From an uncultured Actinomycetes bacterium (lineage in GTDB: Bacteria; Actinomycetota; Actinomycetes; Nanopelagicales; Nanopelagicaceae), in contig CAITKS010000066.1 of NCBI GenBank assembly GCA_903893085.1, positions 1-9,915 of the forward strand: DNA of 9,915 nt. Reading direction: 5' to 3'. Every line of letters starts with the position of its first letter. Position 1 is the stretch's first letter. Below are positions 1 to 5,900 of this stretch, piece by piece. A program made the translations under genes and the position numbers. The notes beneath the pieces are model-generated. The model did no database searches. It saw only the letters and a list, made by a program, of their open reading frames with translations, and was not told where the DNA came from.

Positions 1-635
1 ATATCAGCATCTGGACAAACCAACATTCCTCCCCCGTAACTGGAACCGTTGGCGACGGCAATTAACATTGCTTCAGTTTGTATGGCTTGGTTATCTAACC
101 CAATTGTGTATTGCATTGGTTTAAATTTCGGTAGCTCCATTGCAATCGCTACGTTGTATTTCATCTGCCCTCTTGGGCGTTTCATACGGTTTGCTCTCTC
201 ATTTACAACCGAGTCGAAACCCGTTGAAAGTATTGCCCCAAACCATTCGGAATCAACTAGTCCGAGATCAATTTTTCTCGCCGGCTGGCTCGTAACAAAA
301 TCCAATTGATCGGTAATCGAAGATAGCGGCCAACCAAGCGCTCTAACCAAGTCATTTCCGGTCCCAGCCGGTATTACTGTAAAGGCGATATTGCGAGGTG
401 TGACAAGTTGTATCACCAGGTGTGCGAGTCCATCTCCCCCAACAGCGATAACTCCTTGGCAATTATTGCCATCGATATTTAAAAATTCCTGAAGATTAGT
501 TCGCAATTTGTCGGCCGTTGTTGAAGTAATTATTTTGTAAGGCAGATTCTTCATGGAAAAGTACCCTGCCACCTCCCTACCCAACGTGGCTCCCTTACCT
601 CCACCTGAAACTGGGTTGATGACGATGGCCCACAT
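1..635 (-). CDS. Diacylglycerol kinase-family lipid kinase, C-terminus cut by window edge
   Basis: This gene encodes the first 211 residues of an ATP-dependent lipid kinase of the DagK/YegS/LCB5 family, which phosphorylates diacylglycerol or a related lipid on the cytoplasmic face of the membrane. I translated it by hand from the minus strand. It opens with the nucleotide-binding beta strand and glycine loop (WAIVINPVSGGGKG, residues 2-15). The catalytic-domain signature GGDG follows at 66-69, here GGDGLAHLV rather than the more usual GGDGTxN. PAGTGND is at 89-95, GFDS at 139-142, and the second-domain motif ANGSSYGGGM at 195-204. The ATG at 635 lies 2 nt after the tatC stop (TAACGATG), so translational coupling is likely. 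No stop occurs before the window edge; family members are usually about 290-330 residues, so roughly a third is missing. The exact lipid substrate cannot be read from the sequence. Confidence 0.93.
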   Translation of the reverse strand, partial: MWAIVINPVSGGGKGATLGREVAGYFSMKNLPYKIITSTTADKLRTNLQEFLNIDGNNCQGVIAVGGDGLAHLVIQLVTPRNIAFTVIPAGTGNDLVRALGWPLSSITDQLDFVTSQPARKIDLGLVDSEWFGAILSTGFDSVVNERANRMKRPRGQMKYNVAIAMELPKFKPMQYTIGLDNQAIQTEAMLIAVANGSSYGGGMLVCPDAD

Positions 636-637
636 CG

Positions 638-1417
638 TTAAATCGATTCCGCTGCAGTTCTCTTCTTGGAGCGACGACGATCATTTAAAAGACCGAAAAG
701 CCCTGATAATAAATAAAGGCCTATCAATGGAAGTGCCAAGGCCAGCATGGAAAGTGGATCAGCACTCGGTGTAAATCCGGCGACGAATAAGAATATTGAG
801 AAGACCCAAATACGCCATGGACGAAGTATTGCCGCTCCGCTTAAGAAACCGATTAGATTGAAAGTAATCAAGAAAACCGGCAACTCAAAAGCTAAGCCAA
901 AAAGCAGAATCGCACGCATTACGAAATCAAGATAGTCATCAAATCTGACGAGGTTATTTAGTGATTCGGGTGTGAAGCCAAAGAGCACTCTGATCGCTAT
1001 CGGTAAGATCGTGTATCCAAGATAAGCACCCGCTGCAAAAAAAGGTGTTGCAGCGACGATAAAGAAGATGGAATTCCTTTTTTCCCGCCGATGCAGAGCT
1101 GGTGCAATAAAGGCCCAAAGTTGATAGAGCCAAATAGGCGCACTCAAAATGACTCCGGATAACAGCGCCACCTTTATCTGTAAATTAAGAGGACCTAGAA
1201 CTCCATTTATATAGAGCGCTCCACAATTATCAGTTCCAAGATCCTGTGCTGCCTTAAGGTCGCAAACAGGCTGGGCAAGGGTGGTAATTAATTCGTCGTA
1301 GAAAAACCAACCAATTAAAGAAGCCAATGAAATTGCTAGGGCTGATCGAACTACACGCTTTCGAAATTCACGTAGGTGTTCGATGAGCGGCATACGACCG
1401 CCAGTGGTGGTCGCCAT
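638..1417 (-). CDS. tatC: Sec-independent protein translocase subunit TatC
   Basis: TatC is the multi-spanning inner-membrane receptor that recognises twin-arginine signal peptides of folded proteins and recruits TatA to form the export pore. The 259-residue protein has six hydrophobic segments. It shows the N-terminal HLREFRKR motif (14-21), whose E17 aligns with the signal-peptide-binding Glu15 of E. coli. It also has the signature SAPIWLYQLWAFIAPALHRREKR (92-114) with E112 (E. coli Glu103), FELP with E178 (E. coli Glu170), and TPSADPLSMLALALP (216-230). A short basic cytoplasmic tail ends the protein. Two cysteines (C52, C65) sit in the first extracytoplasmic loop. The gene begins 5 nt after the tatA stop and ends 2 nt before the lipid kinase start. 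An alternative start is the ATG at 1393 (MPLIEHL), preceded by a weak GGCGG. No clear Shine-Dalgarno precedes the ATG at 1417. Confidence 0.97.
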   Translation of the reverse strand: MATTTGGRMPLIEHLREFRKRVVRSALAISLASLIGWFFYDELITTLAQPVCDLKAAQDLGTDNCGALYINGVLGPLNLQIKVALLSGVILSAPIWLYQLWAFIAPALHRREKRNSIFFIVAATPFFAAGAYLGYTILPIAIRVLFGFTPESLNNLVRFDDYLDFVMRAILLFGLAFELPVFLITFNLIGFLSGAAILRPWRIWVFSIFLFVAGFTPSADPLSMLALALPLIGLYLLSGLFGLLNDRRRSKKRTAAESI

Positions 1418-1422
1418 AATAA

Positions 1423-1617
1423 TTATCGAGCGGCAGAGCCGTCTGTTCCATCCTTCTGCTCATCGCCATCGTTTTTCATCTCTTTCATTTCACTCTTGAA
1501 TATGCGGAGTGATTTTCCAAGTGAGCGTGCAGAATCTGGAAGGCGCTTAGCTCCAAATAGGACGACTACGACAATGAGGAGTAGAAGTATGTGGCTGGGT
1601 TCGCGTAGAAAAGGCAT
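1423..1617 (-). CDS. tatA: Sec-independent protein translocase subunit TatA
   Basis: This is the small pore-forming subunit of twin-arginine export. It has one N-terminal transmembrane helix (about residues 9-20), the invariant FG hinge (F21 G22) followed by AKRLP, an amphipathic helix ([19 protein letters not shown]), and a short charged, disordered tail. That order defines TatA. I chose the ATG at 1617 (MPFLREPSH, 64 residues) because actinobacterial TatA proteins have only a few residues before the helix. The ATG at 1635 would add MRYLLA and give 70 residues. Neither start has a Shine-Dalgarno, and the 1617 start sits 6 nt behind a TACCTT -10-like element. No tatB candidate lies in the window. 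Some actinobacteria encode TatB elsewhere. Confidence 0.93.
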   Translation of the reverse strand: MPFLREPSHILLLLIVVVVLFGAKRLPDSARSLGKSLRIFKSEMKEMKNDGDEQKDGTDGSAAR

Positions 1618-1623
1618 GGCTAA

Positions 1624-1651
1624 AAGGTAGCGCATACGGGTTGAAAATCAA
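1624..1651 (-). promoter_or_regulatory. Possible internal promoter for a leaderless tatA transcript
   Basis: Reading on the minus strand, TTGATT (1651-1646; 4 of 6 match to TTGACA) is followed after 16 nt by TACCTT (1629-1624, fits TANNNT) and then 6 nt to the tatA ATG at 1617. That spacing would start the transcript at the ATG. The element lies in the short gap between pafC and tatA and would let export genes be expressed apart from the regulators. Such matches are frequent by chance in AT-rich DNA, so this is a weak prediction. Confidence 0.3.
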
Positions 1652-1652
1652 C

Positions 1653-1671
1653 AAAAATAAGGTCGGGCGAC
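1653..1671 (-). terminator. Possible weak terminator or attenuator after pafC
   Basis: On the minus strand, 5 nt after the pafC stop, GTCGCCCGAC (1671-1662) can form a very short GC stem and is followed directly by the T-rich run TTATTTTT (1660-1653). The stem is only 3-4 bp with a tiny loop, so it would be a poor intrinsic terminator. It is the only terminator-like element I found in the minus-strand run. Confidence 0.2.
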
Positions 1672-1676
1672 TGGGG

Positions 1677-2618
1677 TTATGACGATTTGTTGAAAGCCGC
1701 ACTTTGGTAGAGGTCTAGGGTTTTACGACATCGCAGAGCCACCTCAGACCGAGCGGATTTGGGCGCGAGTACCTCGGTGACCGCCAAAGTGCTCATCGCA
1801 TTACGGATGAGCCAATCTGAACTAAAAGATTTTGCGGTGAATTGCTGTGCAATTTGGCCAACGCCGGGTTCAACCGAAATTCTAAATCTTTCTAAAGTGG
1901 TGCGCAGCCTTGCCGAGATTGAGATCTCCATTTGTATTTCAATATCATCTTTTGGACTCACATTCTGCTGTGAATCCTCACTGGAAATATTCGCCTCTTT
2001 GATGTTATCTAACCTGAAGGTTCGATAAGCGCCGGCGTCGTGGCAATATGCTTGAAGTACTTCGTAGCCGTGATCAATTGTTAACTCGAGAGGCGTCACT
2101 TTCCTAGTGGTTAACCTATCTCGAATTAAAGAATAGTAAGAGATTTCAAGATCCTTACGACTTGAAATTGATTTTAAAACAATCGCGCGATAAGCACTGT
2201 TTACTATCGGATTGATCTCTGCAATGTTTCCGATAAGATTCTTGATCTTCATTTGCAAAGCGCTGATTGCTGAGACTAAATCCTCGCGCTTGGAGCCAAC
2301 TGATTTACTTAAGAGATCTAATCCGACAAGCAAAACAACCAGCTCATCCTTAGTAAGCACTCTGACTCGCTGGAGAATTTCAGCATTACGGATCGAAACA
2401 TAACCCGATTCAAATTCCAGATCTATAAGTTCTAGTGGCGTGTATCCAGGTAGTCCGCACATCCAAAGTGTGTTTAAATCCGAAAGTAATTCAGATTCGC
2501 TAACTTCAAATTCAGCTGCGAGCTCAGCTAGAGCGACCCCTTGGTGCGTTGAAATATAAGGTACTAGATCCAGTAACCGAGCGGCCTTCTCTAACGGAGT
2601 GCTTTGCTTATCAGCCAT
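1677..2618 (-). CDS. pafC: WYL-family transcriptional regulator PafC
   Basis: PafC is one half of the PafB-PafC regulator, which in mycobacteria activates the LexA/RecA-independent DNA-damage response. The protein has an N-terminal winged helix-turn-helix (about residues 8-80: EKAARLLDLVPYI, LAELAAEFEVSESELLSDLNTLWMCGLPGY). A middle helical region and a WYL-type sensor domain follow, with the FRLDNI motif at 201-206. The WYL triad itself is degenerate (YEVL at 185-188), unlike in its neighbour PafB, in keeping with PafC being the divergent partner. I chose the ATG at 2618 (MADKQSTPLEKAARLLDL, 313 residues). It overlaps the pafB stop by only 8 nt (ATGGCTGA) and has GGGGG 9 nt upstream. The ATG at 2648 would give 323 residues and a 38-nt overlap. 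The overlap suggests coupled translation of the two subunits. Confidence 0.92.
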   Translation of the reverse strand: MADKQSTPLEKAARLLDLVPYISTHQGVALAELAAEFEVSESELLSDLNTLWMCGLPGYTPLELIDLEFESGYVSIRNAEILQRVRVLTKDELVVLLVGLDLLSKSVGSKREDLVSAISALQMKIKNLIGNIAEINPIVNSAYRAIVLKSISSRKDLEISYYSLIRDRLTTRKVTPLELTIDHGYEVLQAYCHDAGAYRTFRLDNIKEANISSEDSQQNVSPKDDIEIQMEISISARLRTTLERFRISVEPGVGQIAQQFTAKSFSSDWLIRNAMSTLAVTEVLAPKSARSEVALRCRKTLDLYQSAAFNKSS

Positions 2619-3561
2619 AGCGTTTGACCCCCGATTGCAATCGGTCAATTACCGAAAGTTTGATTGCTTCAGGTTTGATCACAACAGCATCATCGGCATA
2701 CCAAAGTATCTCTTCAATAAGTCGCTCTTGATCCTGATAGGAAATTATGAAGCGCTGCCAACCAGTGGGCGCACCTTTATCCGCAATCTCTTCGGATCTA
2801 TTTCTTAGACCGAGTGCTCTTCCACTGCGCAGATAGAGTTCTGCGTTTTGCTTAGATCTGGTCTCAAGTAGATGACTTTCAACGCTGAAACTAGTGGGGA
2901 TTTCGTAACTACCAGGGCGACCCTTTGTTGAAAGTGAACCAGAGATTCGATCTAATCTAAAGCTTCGTAAATCCTGTCGATCTAAATCCATTCCGAATAG
3001 ATACCAATGGCCATACCTGGACGCGACTGCATAAGGTTCCAGGACGCGGTTCTCTTCTTGCAATGATTCGCTTAAGTAAGAGAAGGAGATCAATGTACGA
3101 GAGTTGATTGCCGAAATAGCTCCAGCAAGATTTGCATCTTTGGAAAGCACAGCAGGTGCCAAATCTGGGAGTGATTCCGCATCAGTTTCTATTCCTATCG
3201 CATGTAACTTCACGAGTGCGCTTAACGCAGAAGTGTCTAGCGCCGCTCCTCGCCACGCTTCCGCGGCGAGTGAGAGCAGCGAAATATCCTTGCTATCTAA
3301 ATCGCCGAGTTGAAATTGATAGTTCTCGGGCTTTATTCGATATCCAGATTCATCTTCAAAGAGCGGATCGAAAGTACCGACTTCAATTACGATACCCAGA
3401 TTGCGAAGATCATCTTTATCTCGCTCAAACATACGTTCTTTACTTTCGGCCGTTCCCTCGTAACCATCGACGGTGCGAAAAATCTCTGATTTAGTTAGAT
3501 ATCGTTTGGTAGCAAGAAGAGCAATAGTCAGATTAACCAGACGTTCAGTCTTCCGCGACAC
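2611..3561 (-). CDS. pafB: WYL-family transcriptional regulator PafB
   Basis: PafB is the other half of the PafBC regulator. The 316-residue protein has an N-terminal winged helix-turn-helix (ERLVNLTIALLATKRYLTKSEIFRTVDGY, about residues 6-34, with the recognition and wing region up to about 75) and a C-terminal WYL domain. That domain carries an intact W186-Y187-L188 and FRLDRI (201-206), followed by the C-terminal extension. The start is the GTG at 3561, giving SRKTERLVNL after the initiator Met as in other PafB proteins. It is supported by a good Shine-Dalgarno, GAAGGG, 8 nt upstream. A longer reading from 3609 (332 residues) would only add a tail antisense-free but buried in trmI. The gene overlaps the trmI 3' end by 17 nt and pafC by 8 nt. 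No pafA, prcA, prcB, pup, dop or mpa lies next to it. Confidence 0.93.
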   Translation of the reverse strand: MSRKTERLVNLTIALLATKRYLTKSEIFRTVDGYEGTAESKERMFERDKDDLRNLGIVIEVGTFDPLFEDESGYRIKPENYQFQLGDLDSKDISLLSLAAEAWRGAALDTSALSALVKLHAIGIETDAESLPDLAPAVLSKDANLAGAISAINSRTLISFSYLSESLQEENRVLEPYAVASRYGHWYLFGMDLDRQDLRSFRLDRISGSLSTKGRPGSYEIPTSFSVESHLLETRSKQNAELYLRSGRALGLRNRSEEIADKGAPTGWQRFIISYQDQERLIEEILWYADDAVVIKPEAIKLSVIDRLQSGVKRYG

Positions 3562-4435
3562 CGTAAGCACCCTTCGCGGGCCTGCGACGACGCGCAAGGA
3601 CTTCAACACCGGGGGCCATTCGTCTTGAGAAAATTAAGAAACCGGTATGCCCAATCATTCTTTGTTGCGGACGAACTGCAAGTCCCTCATGATGCCAACC
3701 GCGGACCATGCTTTCAAAACTCTCTGGCTCTGTGAAATGCCCATTCTCTTTTAGCGCTTCAGCAGTCGCTGACAATTGTGTGGTCGTAGCAACATATGCC
3801 ATAAACACTCCGCCTGGCCTAAGAACTTGCGCGGCTAATTCAATACATTCCCAAGGAGCTAGCATGTCAAGAATTACGCGATCAAAACTTTCAGAAAATT
3901 CCTTATCTTGAACAGAACCAATATCAAGAGACCAATTCGCTGGCGCTCCCCCAAAATAATTGGTGACATTGGCCTTGGCATTTTCAGCAAAATCTTCCCG
4001 TCTTTCAACTGAGTGAACTTGACCTTTATCGCCTACGGCGCGCAGCAATGAGAGCGTTAGCGCACCACTTCCTACGCCCGCCTCGAGAACACGTGCACCA
4101 GGAAAAATATCTGCAAAGCCAATTATCATCGCTGAATCTTTGGGATAAACGATTGTTGCTCCACGTGGCATTGAAAGTACATAATCGGTAAGTAGGGGTA
4201 TAAATGCGGTGAACTTTAATCCGGCGCTAGTACTTATTACAGAACCTTCGGGCAGGCCGATGAGGTCGTCATGAACAATCCAACCTTTATGCGTATGCCA
4301 TTCTTTACCTGGCGTGATCGTGATGCTGTAAATCTTTCCCTTTTGATCAGTTAGCTGCACGCGATCACCCGCGACAAAGAAGCCGCGGTTTCGCTCTGCT
4401 GCAGCGCTTGCTGCGCTTTCTGATGGCTTAGACAC
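3545..4435 (-). CDS. trmI: tRNA (adenine(58)-N1)-methyltransferase TrmI
   Basis: TrmI uses S-adenosylmethionine to methylate N1 of A58 in the T-loop of tRNAs, acting as a cytoplasmic homotetramer. The 296-residue protein closely follows the Mycobacterium tuberculosis enzyme Rv2118c as I recall it. An N-terminal beta domain (about residues 20-90: GDRVQLTDQKGKIYSI, HTHKGWI) is followed by MPRGATIVYPKDSAMI (89-104). A Rossmann methyltransferase domain comes next, with SAM motif I EAGVGSGALTLSLL (118-131), the acidic ribose contact E144, and LDMLAPWE (189-196), where D190 is the catalytic-site Asp. LRPGG is at 205-209. The start is the GTG at 4435. The in-frame TAA only four codons upstream rules out anything longer, and no other Met codon occurs before residue 89. 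No Shine-Dalgarno is present; a TAAGAT -10 sits 6 nt upstream, so a leaderless mRNA is likely. It overlaps pafB by 17 nt. Confidence 0.96.
   Translation of the reverse strand: MSKPSESAASAAAERNRGFFVAGDRVQLTDQKGKIYSITITPGKEWHTHKGWIVHDDLIGLPEGSVISTSAGLKFTAFIPLLTDYVLSMPRGATIVYPKDSAMIIGFADIFPGARVLEAGVGSGALTLSLLRAVGDKGQVHSVERREDFAENAKANVTNYFGGAPANWSLDIGSVQDKEFSESFDRVILDMLAPWECIELAAQVLRPGGVFMAYVATTTQLSATAEALKENGHFTEPESFESMVRGWHHEGLAVRPQQRMIGHTGFLIFSRRMAPGVEVLARRRRPAKGAYGVAED
3568..3575 (-). promoter_or_regulatory. Shine-Dalgarno deciding the pafB GTG start
   Basis: GAAGGGTG on the minus strand (3575-3568), inside the last codons of trmI, places GAAGGG 8 nt from the GTG at 3561. It is the best ribosome-binding site in the window and belongs to an operon-internal gene. 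The first genes of the transcripts lack such sites and appear leaderless. Confidence 0.7.
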
Positions 4436-4441
4436 AGGAGC

Positions 4442-4447
4442 ATCTTA
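4442..4447 (-). promoter_or_regulatory. -10 element for leaderless trmI transcript
   Basis: TAAGAT (minus strand, 4447-4442) fits the actinobacterial TANNNT -10 consensus and lies 6 nt before the trmI GTG. Transcription would therefore start at or next to the start codon. The first three bases form the in-frame TAA that closes the reading frame upstream. The -35 position 17 nt further up reads ACAGCC, a poor match. It is probably the promoter of the whole trmI-pafBC-tatAC-kinase run. Confidence 0.5.
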
Positions 4448-4469
4448 GGCGTAGCAACGCTAAAGGCTG

Positions 4470-4475
4470 TATCTT
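4470..4475 (+). promoter_or_regulatory. -10 element for leaderless nuclease transcript
   Basis: TATCTT at 4470-4475 fits TANNNT and is followed by 7 nt and the ATG at 4483, so the transcript would begin at the start codon. The only Shine-Dalgarno-like bases (GAGG, 4477-4480) are 2 nt from the ATG, too close to function. The -35 region overlaps the oppositely directed trmI -10. Confidence 0.5.
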
Positions 4476-4482
4476 CGAGGCC

Positions 4483-5238
4483 ATGAGCCAACTGCGACTA
4501 TCGCCAAGCCGCATCAATGACTTCAATAACTGTCCTCAACTCTATAAATATAGAACCATCGACTTATTGCCCGAACCACCCAGCATCGATGCCGAACGGG
4601 GCACTTTAATTCACACAGTTCTAGAAGATCTTTTTGAACTTCCCGCACCTGAGCGAGATTTAAAGCGGGCTAGCGAACTGCTTCCCTCACGCTGGCAGGC
4701 ACAAATCGAGGCAAAACCAGATATCTCAAAGCTGGTTCTTGATGAGAGCGCGTGGTTTAAGAGAGCCGAAGAGCTTCTTGGAAATTATTTCACCCTTGAA
4801 TCACCGAATACTTTTGAGCCCACCTATCGCGAACTCCACCTAGAAATGGATTTATCCGAGAAACTCTATTTGCATGGCTATGTTGATCGTTTAGATGTTG
4901 CCCCTACTGGCGAAGTTCGCATAGTTGATTATAAAACTGGCAAATCACCGAAGCCCGGCTGGGAAGAAAAAGCACTCTTTCAATTACGCGTATATGCACT
5001 TCTTTATTGGAGAAACAATGGTGTCATACCTAAATTACTGCAGTTGATTTATCTTGGCGATACTCGCTTAGTAAAGAGCGTTCCAACGGAAGCAGATTTA
5101 CTTAAGACTGAGCGAATTCTCTTTGATATTGCAGAAGATATTCTTCGCGCCATAGATCGCAATGAGTTCAGACCTAGACCAACAAAATTATGCGATTGGT
5201 GTTTCTTTAAAGCGATTTGTCCCGCTCATGTTGGTTGA
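4483..5238 (+). CDS. Stand-alone RecB-like PD-(D/E)XK nuclease with predicted 4Fe-4S cluster
   Basis: This is a 251-residue single-domain exonuclease-type protein of the PDDEXK_1/RecB-nuclease (Cas4/AddB-like) family, expected to cut or trim DNA ends in repair. The motifs run in family order: LSPSRINDFNNCPQLYKYR (6-24, with C17), GTLIH (H is the metal-proximal motif I residue), GYVDRLD, then VRIVDYKTGK with the D-x-K core, and the QLRVYAL motif QxxxY helix. C17 together with C237-x2-C240-x5-C246 matches the iron-sulphur staple of AddB and Cas4. No helicase domain is attached and no cas genes are nearby. It is divergent from trmI, the same pairing as Rv2118c/Rv2119 in M. tuberculosis. The last 32 bp overlap the tail of the convergent HAD gene, a region that includes C246. 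The biological substrate is unknown. Confidence 0.9.
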   Translation: MSQLRLSPSRINDFNNCPQLYKYRTIDLLPEPPSIDAERGTLIHTVLEDLFELPAPERDLKRASELLPSRWQAQIEAKPDISKLVLDESAWFKRAEELLGNYFTLESPNTFEPTYRELHLEMDLSEKLYLHGYVDRLDVAPTGEVRIVDYKTGKSPKPGWEEKALFQLRVYALLYWRNNGVIPKLLQLIYLGDTRLVKSVPTEADLLKTERILFDIAEDILRAIDRNEFRPRPTKLCDWCFFKAICPAHVG

Positions 5239-5881
5239 TTTCCCACCATCGATCTAGATCTTGGTGTGTCAGGTCTAAGAAACTTTCGACTCGTTTGAGT
5301 CTTGTACTTTCGGCAATTTCAACAAAATGTGGAATCGCTACAACAAAAGCTCCGCTTGCGGTGGCTGCAGTTATCCCAGTCGGTGAATCTTCAAAAATTA
5401 GACAATTTTCTATCTCAACATTTAGCAATTTGGCTGCATGTAGATAAGGATCTGGAAAGGGTTTTGTTCGGGCGATATCGCCTGCTGCAACCGTCTCTTT
5501 GAAATAGTTTTGTGGCATATTTCGGATGACTGCATCCACTAAAGCTCGTGGACTGGCGCTGACTAGTGCTTGCGGTATTTGTAGTTCAGAGATCAGTTTG
5601 GAGAATTCAATCGCACCTGGCATGTAAGTGGTTTGCGAACTCAACCTATTCTGCATCTCGCTAATTATTTCTTGACCAAGCACCTGAGGTTTTATTGATC
5701 CATTTAAACAGCTCGACATGTATTCGGTAACGCGTGAGAGCGGCCCACCTAAACACTGCAGCTGATCCGCTGGCTGCCAGTCGTATCCGTATCCACGCAT
5801 CATCTCTGTCTCGGCAGCATGCCAGGCAGGCTCTGAGTCGATGAATAGGCCATCCATATCAAAAAGAATTGCCTGAAACAT
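5207..5881 (-). CDS. HAD-superfamily phosphatase (subfamily IA, beta-phosphoglucomutase-like)
   Basis: This 224-residue cytoplasmic hydrolase is predicted to remove phosphate from a small sugar- or nucleotide-phosphate. It has all four HAD motifs: FDMDGLFIDSE (7-17) with nucleophile D8 and acid/base D10, VSASPR (107-112) with S108, K140 in RTKPFPDPYL, and FEDSPTG (163-169) with the metal-binding D165. A helical C1-type cap lies between motif I and motif II (about residues 16-88). The pattern DMDG..IDSE with RTKPxPDPYL is typical of the PGMB/YcjU/phosphoglycolate group, but the substrate cannot be assigned. It starts 19 nt after the metH stop on the same strand, so co-transcription is likely. 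No Shine-Dalgarno is evident. Its 3' end runs 32 bp into the opposing nuclease gene. Confidence 0.92.
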   Translation of the reverse strand: MFQAILFDMDGLFIDSEPAWHAAETEMMRGYGYDWQPADQLQCLGGPLSRVTEYMSSCLNGSIKPQVLGQEIISEMQNRLSSQTTYMPGAIEFSKLISELQIPQALVSASPRALVDAVIRNMPQNYFKETVAAGDIARTKPFPDPYLHAAKLLNVEIENCLIFEDSPTGITAATASGAFVVAIPHFVEIAESTRLKRVESFLDLTHQDLDRWWEINQHERDKSL

Positions 5882-5900
5882 GGTTTAGAGGATCTATCTA

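Noticed and set aside
49..309. 86-residue plus-strand open frame at the left edge
   Set aside because: The minus strand here encodes clear diacylglycerol-kinase motifs in an uninterrupted frame, so this is a shadow.
397..417. Inverted-repeat-like GGTG...CACC around TGACAAGTTGTA as an operator
   Set aside because: It lies inside conserved lipid-kinase codons just before PAGTGND, the arms are only 4 bp, and it is far from any start.
1640..1652. GTTGA-AAA-TCAAC hairpin between pafC and tatA
   Set aside because: The stem is only 5 bp, AT-rich, with a 3-nt loop and no T-run after it, so it is unlikely to be a terminator. It may be incidental.
3132..3494. 120-residue open frame on the plus strand
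   Set aside because: It lies wholly antisense to the well-conserved pafB coding sequence, has no recognisable motif and no promoter or ribosome site.
3766..3790. TTGTCAGCG on the minus strand, resembling the PafBC-dependent (RecA-NDp) promoter motif
   Set aside because: It sits in the middle of trmI, no TANNNT occurs at the required distance, and no gene starts downstream.
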